From assembly GCF_000224145.3 (NCBI RefSeq), contig NC_020174.2, positions 522,520 through 586,519 on the forward strand: 64,000 nt of DNA. The letters are read 5' to 3'. Position numbers and translations under genes: made by a program. The notes under the pieces are model-generated. The model saw nothing but the letters and a program-made list of their open reading frames with translations, was not told where the DNA came from and did not search any database. Origin of the DNA: Ciona intestinalis (lineage: Eukaryota; Chordata; Ascidiacea; Phlebobranchia; Cionidae). Numbering within the stretch: the first letter of the stretch is position 1; each line of letters starts with the position of its first letter. Shown piece after piece: positions 15,001-25,700 of the stretch.

Positions 15001-15468
15001 GAAGAAATTACCTTTTGAACATAATATTACAATGTAGCTGCTGAGCTAAAACTAGTTTCTACAAATATTGAATTTGTTTGCATTAAACCCACTTTATTAT
15101 TACACTACCCAAAACCATAAGCAAATTGTTAAGTTCTTTCCAAAATGGTTGCTAAGGTCTCTAGGCTTATTCTAATATGGGTTGTTTTACCTAATCGGGT
15201 TTTGCTGCCATTTACTTATTTTTATCGTTTAAAATAATCTGGTTAGTGGTTATGATTCATTAGTGTATTTAAGGGGGTAATAAAAATCATGGATGTTATG
15301 TTTAAATAAACTGAGGCAAAAAATGCCCCAAAAGCCTTTTAAATAAAACAAAACATTAAATTAATTTTAAGAATACACGATCTGGCTATTTTTATATTAA
15401 ATTCATTAAAATATCAAAATCCAATTAAAATTAATTTAAGAATACGCACCGTCAATTCCACTAGCCAT
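1..15468 (-). CDS. SLC4-family Na+-coupled bicarbonate transporter, N-terminal half (partial)
   Basis: Plasma-membrane carrier moving bicarbonate/carbonate with Na+. Coding exons, 5' to 3': 15450-15468 (ATG, starts MASGIDG), 14194-14328, 13048-13166, 9788-9896, a tentative set near 8417-8758 interrupted by a gap, 7859-7985, 7409-7547, 6664-6748, 6025-6152, 5297-5459, 4483-4618, 2239-2398, 1548-1674, 597-781 and 1-116 (cut by the window edge). Outside the gap region phases agree. Visible parts: an acidic/Ser-rich segment with a run of ten Ser, a His/Lys/Arg-rich stretch ([16 protein letters not shown]), then the band-3 cytoplasmic domain with [62 protein letters not shown] and [12 protein letters not shown]. 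These match the SLC4A4/5/7/8/10 group rather than the AE exchangers; which paralogue is not decidable. All transmembrane spans lie outside the window. Confidence 0.93.
365..540 (-). repeat. SINE body fragment (tRNA-SINE family, reverse)
   Basis: In reverse orientation it shows the family landmarks: 'atcacccacaaagttagata' (ending at a diverged join), 'gagcacgaggtgtatgaaac' and 'acacccctgttataacc'. The tRNA-like head is not visible. It lies in the SLC4 intron between exons 1-116 and 597-781. Confidence 0.65.
1165..1214. other. Assembly gap, 50 N
   Basis: Run of 50 N in an SLC4 intron. Confidence 0.99.
3296..3495. mobile_element. MITE-like element with 'agatgggac' inverted ends
   Basis: About 200 bases bounded by 'tagtagggtgggaaaag' and, inverted, 'ccaccctactata'. 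Shared core: 'ttggtagtaaacaaa', 'accgtatcctca', 'gtgctaaaggtgtcccatc'. Terminal inverted repeats of about 28 bases and flanking TA suggest a non-autonomous DNA transposon. In an SLC4 intron. Confidence 0.8.
4664..4935. repeat. Tandem pair of a dispersed repeat ('cccagggtgctacca' family)
   Basis: Two head-to-tail copies of about 130 bases. Each has 'ttaggtctattaccc', 'cccag(g/t)gtgctaccat', 'actgaggcag' and 'aataatagagattctatt'. Shorter members of the family recur near 7005-7100, 7175-7265, 9975-10060, 14645-14760 and 60075-60145. Within an SLC4 intron; no coding content. Confidence 0.7.
5102..5242. mobile_element. Short LTR-like repeat with TATA box (copy 1)
   Basis: A 141-base unit beginning TGTGGC and ending GCTACA, flanked by the 4-base direct repeat ctat (5098-5101 and 5243-5246). 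It contains tataaatacc and shares 'tttactgctcgcaatac'-like sequence with copy 2 at 6793. TG...CA ends, short flanking repeat and internal TATA box are what a solo LTR shows; no internal retroelement domain is present. In an SLC4 intron. Confidence 0.55.
5541..5584 (-). pseudogene. Duplicated 5' fragment of SLC4 exon 5297-5459
   Basis: This 44-base piece repeats 5423-5466, the acceptor and first codons of the neighbouring SLC4 exon. It keeps the AG acceptor and encodes [12 protein letters not shown], as does the original, with three synonymous third-position differences (CTT/CTC, GAC/GAT, GAG/GAA). Similarity stops abruptly after the GAA codon, and no donor in the right phase follows closely. 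It is most simply a partial exon duplication about 118 bases upstream (in transcription) of the real exon. Confidence 0.75.
5775..5990 (-). repeat. SINE copy (reverse)
   Basis: Reverse-strand SINE body: the plus strand reads 'cgttataacatgtgtgttctgtttcat', then 'cgcttacaagttaccacgta' and 'ccattagtgaccactgggtt', each the complement of landmarks seen in the full copy at 32828. The tRNA-like head is truncated. In an SLC4 intron. Confidence 0.7.
6793..6942. mobile_element. Short LTR-like repeat with TATA box (copy 2)
   Basis: Diverged copy of the 5102 element: starts TGTGGCGGCC, contains 'tataaatacc' and 'tttactgctcgcaataca', and decays near 6942. No clear target duplication. Its presence about 1.7 kb from copy 1 supports a dispersed family. 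Confidence 0.5.
8151..8347. mobile_element. MITE-like 'agatgggac' element (reverse orientation)
   Basis: Same family as 3296, inverted: 'gaagatgggacacctttagc', 'cgatacggttttataattc', 'aaatgggacaagaaa', ending 'gtgtcccatcttccc'. In an SLC4 intron. Confidence 0.8.
8417..8758 (-). other. Tentative SLC4 exons around an assembly gap
   Basis: Exon 9788-9896 ends in phase 1 and exon 7859-7985 starts in phase 1, so intervening exons must preserve phase. Candidates on the minus strand are 8742-8758 (reads SRRRSQ after the carried base, donor GTGAAT), 8644-8677 (reads [11 protein letters not shown], donor GTGAGA) and an exon whose 3' end is 8417 (reads SGAP, donor GTAAAG) with its 5' part in or beyond the gap. 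An acceptor at 8567 would read into TAA in the required phase, so the structure here is unresolved. Confidence 0.35.
8431..8555. other. Assembly gap, 125 N, within the SLC4 exon region
   Basis: Run of 125 N that probably hides part of an SLC4 exon or exon-intron junction. Confidence 0.99.
10848..11473. mobile_element. hAT-like non-autonomous element (tentative)
   Basis: Left end 'cagtgattctttaactg' followed by 'gggtcacgcccc'; the right end, read in reverse, begins 'tagtggttcccaaaccc'. The imperfect inverted ends and the 'notice-board' sequence resemble hAT-type MITEs. The interior shows no coding potential. The rest of the 3.15-kb SLC4 intron (9897-13047) shows no gene. Confidence 0.45.
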
Positions 15469-15557
15469 TTTCTACGTCTTCAAAATAATGCTTAGGTCCG
15501 CAGCACTCCAGGCTGTTCCAGTTAGAAAGGCTGAGTAACCTTATAAGGATAGTTGCA
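15450..15557 (-). other. SLC4 first coding exon with 5' UTR; possible upstream noncoding exon near 17349
   Basis: On the minus strand a good 3' splice site (ctttgtctgtag) precedes base 15557. The exon carries about 90 bases of leader, then AAAATGG (A at -3, G at +4), 19 coding bases and a GTGCGT donor. An acceptor here implies an upstream noncoding exon or trans-splicing. A strong minus-strand donor, GCTAGAAG/GTGAGTAG, ends at 17349 and could close such an exon; its start and the promoter are not identifiable by eye. Confidence 0.45.
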
Positions 15558-15924
15558 CTACAGACAAAGTCGTAAGAATCTACAAAAATAAAATTAAAAA
15601 TAGATAATTGTATTTGTAGGCTATGTAAGTGTTTGTAAGAAACTGAAAAAGACATTTTTGATTTGTATGTGTGGTGCGTTCACTGTGTTGTAGAACTTGA
15701 AATATTAAAAAAATATTGCATATGAAAACCAAGTGTAAATTGATAAAAATCTAAAATAACAATCAAACTTTTAATTGTATCTGTAGGCCATGCAGGTATA
15801 GATAAAAATCTATAGTAATACATAGGCTATATTATAGACTATATGTATATTGTATAACTTAGATTTGTATATAAGTTTGGGCAGTGGCGCACCCAGACGG
15901 GAATAAAGGGGGGGGATAATTTTG

Positions 15925-16190
15925 CGTCCGTGTAGGTGTAACTTGGCGTCGTTTAACGGGGGAAGAGTTCGCGGCCTGTAACGTAGAGTCGTTTAACGGG
16001 GGACGAGTTCGCGGCCGTGTAACGTAGCGTCGTTTAACGAGGGACGAGTTCGCGGCCTTGTAACGTAGCGTCGTTTAACGGGGGACGAGTTTGCGGTCGT
16101 GTAACGTAGCGTCGTTTAACGGGGGACGAGTTTGCGGTAGTGTGACGTAGCATCGTTTAACAAGGGACGAGTTCGCGGGTGTGTAACATA
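15925..16190. repeat. CpG-rich 41-bp tandem repeat
   Basis: About six head-to-tail copies of a 41-base unit with core 'gtcgtttaacgggggacgag' then 'ttcgcgg', rich in CpG within AT-rich surroundings. It lies about 370 bases upstream of the SLC4 exon at 15557. It is preceded by 'cagtggcgcacccagac' and a G run, a motif often seen at hAT-type ends, so the array may sit inside a transposon whose other end falls in the 500-N gap (inference). Confidence 0.85.
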
Positions 16191-16459
16191 ACGCAGATAC
16201 AAGCCGGGCAGATAATTTGGAACGCGTTGTCAATGTTTAAAAGACTGGAGTTAGATCTTTAAAAACACTAAAACATTCAACTTGTATGATACAGTTACGG
16301 ACATAAACACAAGAGACTTTCCGGATGATGGCTGACGTTTTATTATACAATATAAAGGGAAACTCATTTTCACAAAATAATATTTAGCCGGCGAGCCTTG
16401 GTAGTTGCAAATTTTTCTACAATCAGATCGTTGTTTACTTTGATCTCCCTGTGAATTGT

Positions 16460-16959
16460 NNNNNNNNNNNNNNNNNNNNNNNNNNNNNNNNNNNNNNNNN
16501 NNNNNNNNNNNNNNNNNNNNNNNNNNNNNNNNNNNNNNNNNNNNNNNNNNNNNNNNNNNNNNNNNNNNNNNNNNNNNNNNNNNNNNNNNNNNNNNNNNNN
16601 NNNNNNNNNNNNNNNNNNNNNNNNNNNNNNNNNNNNNNNNNNNNNNNNNNNNNNNNNNNNNNNNNNNNNNNNNNNNNNNNNNNNNNNNNNNNNNNNNNNN
16701 NNNNNNNNNNNNNNNNNNNNNNNNNNNNNNNNNNNNNNNNNNNNNNNNNNNNNNNNNNNNNNNNNNNNNNNNNNNNNNNNNNNNNNNNNNNNNNNNNNNN
16801 NNNNNNNNNNNNNNNNNNNNNNNNNNNNNNNNNNNNNNNNNNNNNNNNNNNNNNNNNNNNNNNNNNNNNNNNNNNNNNNNNNNNNNNNNNNNNNNNNNNN
16901 NNNNNNNNNNNNNNNNNNNNNNNNNNNNNNNNNNNNNNNNNNNNNNNNNNNNNNNNNNN
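16460..16959. other. Assembly gap, 500 N
   Basis: Run of 500 N in the SLC4-CTH intergenic region. Confidence 0.99.
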
Positions 16960-19718
16960 CGTCTTTATAGAATTAACAAGGTTACCATATATTTATACCA
17001 CGAAAATTAAAAACATTTTAAAAATAAAAAAGTGACATCACTGACATTATAAGGTAATAGCAATAGGTGTATTAAAAGAACACCTGTGTTATTATCTTCC
17101 TAATTTTCCACTCAAGAATATAAACATATAAATAACATTTATTCAACTATAATATAGTAAAGTCATTCATTCATACAGCATAGTCAAACCATATATATAT
17201 AGCTAACATTTATTCAATGATATAATTAATCCAACTATACTGAAAGTATAGCTATAACTCTATTATAAATCAACCATGATACTAGACTATAATTAAGCCA
17301 ACAGTAGCCAGTTAACTATGTCTAATCATCTAATCATCTTCTACTCACCTTCTAGCAAAAGTAAAGAGGACTCTGACCCAGGTGAGAACAGCATTAAGAC
17401 CTTAATATTCTCGGCGCTATGCGTCGTCTTGAAGGTGTTGGAAAAAAGTTTTCTTGCTTCATAAAATTAAAGAAACTAATTAATGAACGTCCAGTCAACT
17501 GAACAGTGCTGGTTGTCTGGTTAGATATTAATTTATCAGCAAACACATTGTGTTGATTCACTAACAGCTGTGAAAGACGGAATAGATGGCCACAACCTGC
17601 AGCTGAAGGTGAATTAGGTCAAATTCTGGAAACAAACAATGTTGCCCCAGTATTTTAATACAAATTATGAAAGGTTATTGACAACCGAATATTTGTGGTT
17701 GCTGTTTAACAGATAAGACCACATCAACCACAGGGAGGTATCTGTTTGCTCTCCAAGTTGTTAAATAGAGCTTTTTAATCTAAAATGAGGTTGCTAAAGT
17801 ATAATCTATTTTATTTATCTTATAGTTAAATATTTCAACATAATGGTAGCCTTCCACAAAGTCATAGACATGCATGACACTAAATCAATGACTTCTACTC
17901 AAACTGCAGTTGATTGCATGCAATGGCTGACAAAAACAACTGGGCAACAAATCCATGTCTTTTATAATACATGATAAAATACAAGAAATATCGATATATG
18001 TTAATTCAATAGAAAATGGGATATAAATTCACAAACATACAATTAATTATTAACACACAAGAAAATTTAAACTGTTGATTCAATATACTAACAGAAGACA
18101 TGAAAGAATTATCGTTTTCATTACAAAAACCACAACTAACTTATTAAACATATGATAATTCATTAGAAAAGCAAAGTAAAACCATAAAACATACAATTAA
18201 TTCATAAACATACATAAAACTTCGAACTGTTGACCGAATATATTTAGAAGAAAACATTTTAATGTTTATTCACACAACAGTTCAAACCCCCCCCCTGTCT
18301 AAACAAACAGTTTAAGTTGGTTTGTTAAACAAGTTCCGCCCCCAATAAATAATTAACCCCAGTCTGTACAACAGCATTGATCATTCTACACACGCACGGT
18401 ACGGGAGATTGGCTTTCCCCGTAAACTGACGAAATTTCCAGAAACCAAGCCGCAAAGTGACGTTATACAACAGTTTCGCAGATAAAAAAGCATTTATCAC
18501 AGTTATGGTGCTTTCCAACGTCATTTTATACTTTGTTTACATGAACGTGTTTTCACTATTTTGATTCATGTTGATGTAATCGCTATTTTAACGCGTGCCA
18601 CAAAATTACGTCATACTTTTAACTACCGTGCGCTACACAGATGTACAAACAATGTGTATATAATAAACAACCTTGTATTAAAAAAAAACTGAGTTATTTT
18701 AGTCAAAATTGAACACGTCTATGCTAAGTTACAATCTATACGCACTGCTATAACTATATGCCATGTCACTACGCGCTTCATAAAATTGTTTTTCCAACAT
18801 TTACTTCAGATTTGTTCAATAACAGGAAATCGAACCAGCAATTTACTCGGCAGCGCCACCTGATGGTCAGTTGATACAAATAATCTTTACCGCTAGGTGC
18901 TGCTGCTTGAAATTGGTTCGTAAGGTTACGAATGGTTTTCCTTTAAAATTCTTAGAAAATTCGTTTCATAAAACTACAAAAATAACCAAAATACTATTCT
19001 ACAATGGTGTAAAACATACGATACTTTACGTATCGTTTAGTTCTATGAAAAAATAGGAAATAGTCTGCTGTGTTATCAAAGTTTTTAGATTTGTTAACAA
19101 AATATGACGTTTACAACAACCGACTTTGGCAGACTATTGCACGTTTGTGATTTGTTACAAATGAATGCCTTCGGTTATCCTGCAACTTTAAAGGTTGTGA
19201 ATTAAACACTTATGCATGTGCAGTTGCAATTTTTGCCCCCAAGGCATGATTTTAGCGGTTTTTACACGTTTTAAATTTAAGAAGTAAGTTGGATTAGCAT
19301 AATAGAATGACGAAAGTGCTCTTGTCCACTTGTTCACCGGTCCAGTATTTATATTTAGTCCGTTAGGTACATCGTAAGTAAGCATGACGAAATATTGCCG
19401 ACAATGATGACGGTGCATTTCGTAAGCTGAAATATGCCACGTCATGGTGACGTTGATATTCATCATCTTATAACGTATAGTAACATGCGGAAACGTATAG
19501 CATTCGAATAAGCTGCGCTAGATACAGGTGTATTGCCGATCTGTTCGGAGGATTAAGTCACAGGCAGTGCTAGCGTTTATTTATATTACGGCTGGGAACA
19601 CACGGTCGCAAATATACTTAGAAATACTCCCAAGTCACTGCACGATTTTTTCGATTGGTAGTAAAGAAACAGATTTCAGGTCGCTCTGTGATTTATAACT
19701 GGAATTTTTATTTTCGCA
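16960..19718. other. Intergenic region between SLC4 and CTH
   Basis: AT-rich and non-coding by inspection. It holds an imperfect tandem duplication (about 17990-18125 against 18145-18262, shared core 'acatacaattaatt') and the possible SLC4 leader-exon donor at 17349. No recognisable core promoter could be assigned for either divergent gene. Confidence 0.5.
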
Positions 19719-19720
19719 GA
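19711..19720 (+). promoter_or_regulatory. 3' splice/trans-splice acceptor in front of CTH
   Basis: The sequence 'ggaatttttattttcgcag' ends at 19719, 43 bases before the CTH ATG at 19763. It is a good pyrimidine-rich acceptor. With no obvious upstream exon it could accept a spliced leader, which is common in Ciona (established knowledge), or join a noncoding exon. Confidence 0.4.
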
Positions 19721-19762
19721 AGCTAGGATACGTCGTTAGCAAAAGTTTCCATAAAATTAAAA

Positions 19763-22700
19763 ATGGCAGAAAACAAGGAATGTTCATCAAGCTGGGGAAC
19801 CCCCTTTAGCGGGTAAGTTTTGTTTACATTATTTTTGATACACAAGTAACATATAACTCGAGTATAGTGTACGCGTTGAAGCGCCGCACACGCTTTGGCC
19901 ATGGTGTACATAACTATCATATATATTTATTTAGACATGCCATCTAATATTTGACCATTTTAACTATGTTTATTAGTTATATTATAACATTTGGATACTT
20001 TTAATTTAATAACATGTGTGTCCAACTAATTGACATATGCAACAATGTAAGTACTTTATAAGTGTCTTAAATGTGTTTATAGGCAATGCTTGTATTAAAA
20101 ACAGTCTTAACACCAATCAACATACAAAATAATCACCAACAAAGTTACATAAGTAGTAACTTGTAAGCTGGCACAATGTGTATAAATATACTACACATTA
20201 AACACAAATGACATTTCTATATTTCCCTAGATTTGCAACAACTGCAATCCACAACGGTCAAGATCCTGAACAATGGAGTTCCATGATGGTGGTTCCTCCC
20301 ATTACACCATCAACCACGTTTAAACAAGTTTCACCTGGTGTACTGACTGATGTAAGATCACCATTGAGAATATTTTGAATAAGATAACTTTAGACATAGT
20401 ACATTCACATTTGTATAACATAGATCTAACTTCCAACAATACCCTGTACATTATCATGCAATGTACTGACTGATGTAAGATTATTATATTGTTGGGAAAG
20501 TATTGAATACAATAACTACAGTACATTAACATTTTCACAGTGTAGAATCAACCCCCAATTTCATCTACTTTATGCCCACTTTTTCTTCTTACTAGAAGTC
20601 TTAAATTAAAAATCCAAATTATCCAATTAAACATAAATGGCTCGTTGTTTGTCTGCTTGGTGTAGCGACCAAGCTTCTTTTGACCAATTGCATTTAAACA
20701 TGTTTAACCGTTGCATTTATGAAATAATGGTCCAAATTTTTTATAATTCCCCAGTAACCTGAAGTGTCTTGTTCTAAAGTAAAATGAGCTTGATAATAAT
20801 CTTATCATTTATTTGTTCCCAGGGTTATGATTACAGTCGTGGTGGAAATCCCACAAGACGTTGTTTGGAAAAGTGTGTTGCTGGTCTTGAGGGTGCTAAA
20901 TATGGTACGGGGTATTTATGAATGTAAATGTTGTTATGTTTCATGCTTAAGGACAGTAGGATACATAAGCCCCCAATGTAAGCAGCTGTCAGTTCTTGGA
21001 TAAAGGCATAATATAAACATTTCAATATTTTAAAATGTAATTCCTACAAGTTAAATAGTAAAGGGCTGGTGACATTAAGCACAGAATTTAGGTTTTTCAA
21101 TTATATTACACATATTTTGGGTGAATTTCATAGGTTAATTTCTGCATTAATCCCAACACATGCTTTCATATCAGATGCATTTCCATGCTTATTTAAACTT
21201 ACTATACAAACTTGTTATTTTAAATGCAGCTCTAGCATATTCAAGTGGCCTCGCTGCAACAATGACAATCATCAATACATTGAAGGCAGGAGATCATGTT
21301 ATATCAACCGATGATGTATACGGAGGAACTAACAGGTTAGACTTTCTATTTAAATAAATGTAACTTATTTATCCTGTGTCGTGGGGTAACAACAGTCTGT
21401 ATAACATGTGTGAAAACATAGGGAAAGAGAAAACTATCCTTTATTCTACCTCCCCATTGGGTATAACTGTGCAAACAAATAACTGTATTTCAAAAACTGT
21501 AGTTTGCTGTTAAAAAAATAAAAAGTAAACAGTGTGTATAATAATCCACAACTTAAATAATGATTTTTCAGGTACTTTCAAAAGGTTGCTGCTAAGTTTG
21601 GGCTTGAATTCAGCTTTGTAGATTTTACAAATCTTGATAATGTGAAAGCTGCGATTAAACCAAACACTAAGGTGATAATGTTTATCATAATCTAACATGN
21701 NGGCTTGTGGTAAAACACACNNNNNNNNNNNNNNNNNNNNNNNNNNNNNNNNNNNNNNNNNNNNNNNNNNNNNNNNNNNNNNNNNNNNNNNNNNNNNNNN
21801 NNNNNNNNNNNNNNNNNNNNNNNNNNNNNNNNNNNNNNNNNNNNNAATTGACATATGCAACAATGCAAGTACTTTATAAGTGTCTTAAATGTGTTTATAG
21901 GCAATGCTTGTATTAAAAACAGTCTTAACACCAATCAACATACAAAATAATCACCAACAAAGTTACACAAGTAGTAACTTGTAAGCTGGTACAATGTGTA
22001 TAAATATACTACACATTAAACACAAATGACATTTCTATATTTCCCTAGATTTGCAACAACTGCAATCCACAACGGTCAAGATCCTGAACAATGGAGTTCC
22101 ATGATGGTGGTTCCTCCCATTACACCATCAACCACGTTTAAACAAGTTTCACCTGGTGTACTAACTGATGTAAGATCACCGTTGAGAATATTTTGAATAA
22201 GATAACTTTACACATAGTACATTAACATTTGTATAACATAGATCTAACTTCCAACAATCCCCTGTACATTATCATGCAATGTACTGACTGATGTAAGATT
22301 TTTTCACAGTGTAGAATCAACCCCCAATTTCATCTACTTTATGCCCACTTTTTCTTCTTACTAGAAGTCTTAAATTAGAAGTCTAAATTATCCATATAAA
22401 CATAAATGGCTCGTTGTTTGTCTGCTTGGTGTAGCGACCATGCTTCTTTTGACCAATTACATTTAAACATGTTTAACCCTTGCATTTATGAAATAATGGT
22501 CCAAATTTTTTATAATTTCCCAGTAACCTGAAGTGTCTTGTTCTAAAGTAAAATGAGCTTGATAATAATCTTATCATTTATTTGTTCCCAGGGTTATGAT
22601 TACAGTCGTGGTGGAAATCCCACAAGACGTTGTTTGGAAAAGTGTGTTGCTGGTCTTGAGGGTGCTAAATATGGTACGGGGTATTTATGAATGTAAATGT

Positions 22701-25700
22701 TGTTATGTTTCATGCTTAAGGACAGTAGGATACATAAGCCCCCAATGTAAGCAGCTGTCAGTTCTTGGATAAAGGCATAATATAAACATTTCAATATTTT
22801 AAAATGTAATTCCTACAAGTTAAATAGTAAAGGGCTGGTGACATTAAGCACAGAATTTAGGTTTTTCAATTATATTACACATATTTCGGGTGAATTTCAT
22901 AGGTTAATTTCTGCATTAATCCCAACACATGCTTTCATATCAGATGCATTTCCATGCTTATTTAAACTTACTATACAAACTTGTTATTTCAAATGCAGCT
23001 CTAGCATATTCAAGTGGCCTCGCTGCAACAATGACAATCATCAATACATTGAAGGCAGGAGATCATGTTATATCAACCGATGATGTATACGGAGGAACTA
23101 ACAGGTTAGACTTTCTATTTAAATAAATGTAACTTATTTATCCTGTGTCGTGGGAGCAAAAATAGTTGTTACTTACAACATGTGTGAAAACATAGGGAAA
23201 GAGAAAACTATCCTTTATTCTATCTCCCCAATGGGTATAACTACGAATACATGTACTTTTCCTATGTTACATGTACGAATACATGCACAACGAATACATT
23301 TACTTTAACATGTAGTTTGCTGTTAAAAACATGATAAAAAAGCCCAGGTATATAATAATTCGAAATTTAAATAATGATTTTTCAGGTACTTTCAAAAGGT
23401 TGCTGCAAAGTTTGGGCTCGAATTCAGCTTTGTAGATTTTACAAATCTTGATAATGTGAAAGCTGCAATTAAACCAAACACTAAGGTGATAATGTTTATC
23501 ATAATCTAACATGGGCTTGTGGTAAACACACAGATCTATTTCTTTAATATCTTATTGCCACTAAGCCAACTCTGGCTTAAATGTCAGCTCCTCTTGGCCA
23601 TTCCATGTCTACCATAAGACCTCCCCCTATATAGCATACAGTGATGACTGATGGTAACGTAAACCATGAGTGACAGTTCAGTCATGGGAAATAAAACCCA
23701 CATGGGAACCTTTAACCACTATGGCTTATCATGTTTCTTGATACTAGTGACTTGTATTAGAAACTCCATCGTTGATTACTGGCAACAATGGAATTAGATA
23801 ACTTGGCCATGGGCAAATTACAATGTTCTTAACTGGTAATTTAAATTATATAATTAAGAAATAACATTGACTTCGCATTATAACTTACAGCGAATATAAC
23901 AACAGCTAAACAACTGTCATTTTGTTGCTAATTCCTTTCTCTTTGTTGTTTTAACTAATTTTTTCTTCGCTACTGTGTATTTACTTTAGATATATGTGTA
24001 TTTACTATAGTTCCGGCGCCGTGGCGTAGTGGTTAGTGCTCCTGCCTGTAACCATTAGGTAATGGGTTCAGCTCGTCGCTGCTACATTGTGGGCGTATGT
24101 GTCTGGGCAAGACACTTAACGGCAATTGCTCCAACCCAGTGGTCACTAATGGGTTGTCCAAATTATCAGCCATATATGAAAAAAATGAAAATAAAAATAT
24201 AATCACCCACAAAGTAACATACATGGTCTCGTATAACCACGAGGTGTTAAACTCGTTAAAGTGAATGTGACACGGTCATCAATAAGTATAAACTATTTAT
24301 ACTGTAAGATATAAATTGTACGAATGTTTTGGCGAAAGAATTAGCCCGATCGGGTCACTCGTTTTCGAGATACGGATGTTTAAAGTTGTGTTTGAAGCGA
24401 TGTGAACGAAAGCGACGAAAACCGTGTGTGACGCCATCGAGGGTCAAAGAGAGAAGCGAACACAGCGTAGTCAGTGCTTGTACAGGTTGCTGAGCCTGAG
24501 TTGAAGAGCCAACATGGTCAATTTAGAAAGTTTTTATAGTGCTGATTCAATTTCTGACCTAAATGAGGATGTGGAGGAAATACATGGTGAATGTGGATGA
24601 GCCTGAATATTCCGAAATGAGGCACCAATATTGTTGAAAATGCGAATGGCAAACTGCTTATGGTTAGTTTTTTAGTAAATCAAAACATATTTCATAAAAT
24701 ATTTTTTTATTAAGGTGCACACGTGACAATTGTATACCAATGCCCTCTTTTTTACAATTGTTATGTCGCTGTTAACTTGGAAGTGAGGCGACTGAATCAA
24801 TTAATGGAAATCAGTTAGGTTATACTTGTATCACGAAGCACCCCCATGATTCCATGGCAAACCCTTGATTTTAGAGACAGCACACTTAGCTTACAAGCAA
24901 GATTATGGTAGTGCTGTGGACTCTATTTTAGCGCAACACAAGTTATTACGTTGTTCAGTATAGGTTAACCTGCCCAAAGTGTTCTTGTGCCTTTCCCATC
25001 ATGTGTTGTTAACATGTTACATGACTAGATCCACATTTCCAAATGACACCTATACTGGGTTCAAACTGCCAATTTTGAATTTTATATTTTGTAAAAAAAC
25101 AATACTTAATAAAAGATATACATAGAAAAACAATTTGTATGGGCTAAGATTGCAACTTCCTTGTCAGGTTCAAGGTAATAGAGGTTAAATGTGATGTCCA
25201 AGAAAGTTCTGATGAGCGAAAACCGTCATTATCCAGTACTAAACTTCTTTAGATGTACAGTTCTTGTATATGTATTCTGCAAATATTTGAAATTTGAATG
25301 TTTATGATAACAATTCAAACTACGAAGTCACAATCACACTATTTTTTTGTGCAGTCATTACTTTTCGCAATACGTCCTTCTTTGCTGCGTAAGAGATATT
25401 TTTATAGCATATAGTTTACTATCACTGCAGGCATGGCCGACTCAATACATATCAGACTCCAACAGTATCTCAGTAGTAGATCTAAACTTCTTCCCATACC
25501 AGTCGGGTATAAAATGTTTACTACATATACCACTGTTTTAAAGAGGTTTCTCGGCCCCTGGACTGCACAAACTTCACCAACTGCTTCGATATTGGGCTTT
25601 TCGGAAATTTAAGTATTTTCACATTATCATTGTAGCTATTTGAACACCTCCAACAACGCAACGGTTCGGCATCTTTAAAATAAGGCGCTTCTCACATGTA

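Noticed and set aside
16451..17035. Long frames of unknown residues
   Set aside because: They are runs of N in an assembly gap.
22049..23485. A second, paralogous CTH gene
   Set aside because: Only exons 2-5 are repeated, differences are allele-like, and exons 6-11 occur once.
24013..24080. Possible tRNA gene
   Set aside because: Box A and box B are present but no full cloverleaf forms, and the sequence continues into the SINE body found elsewhere.
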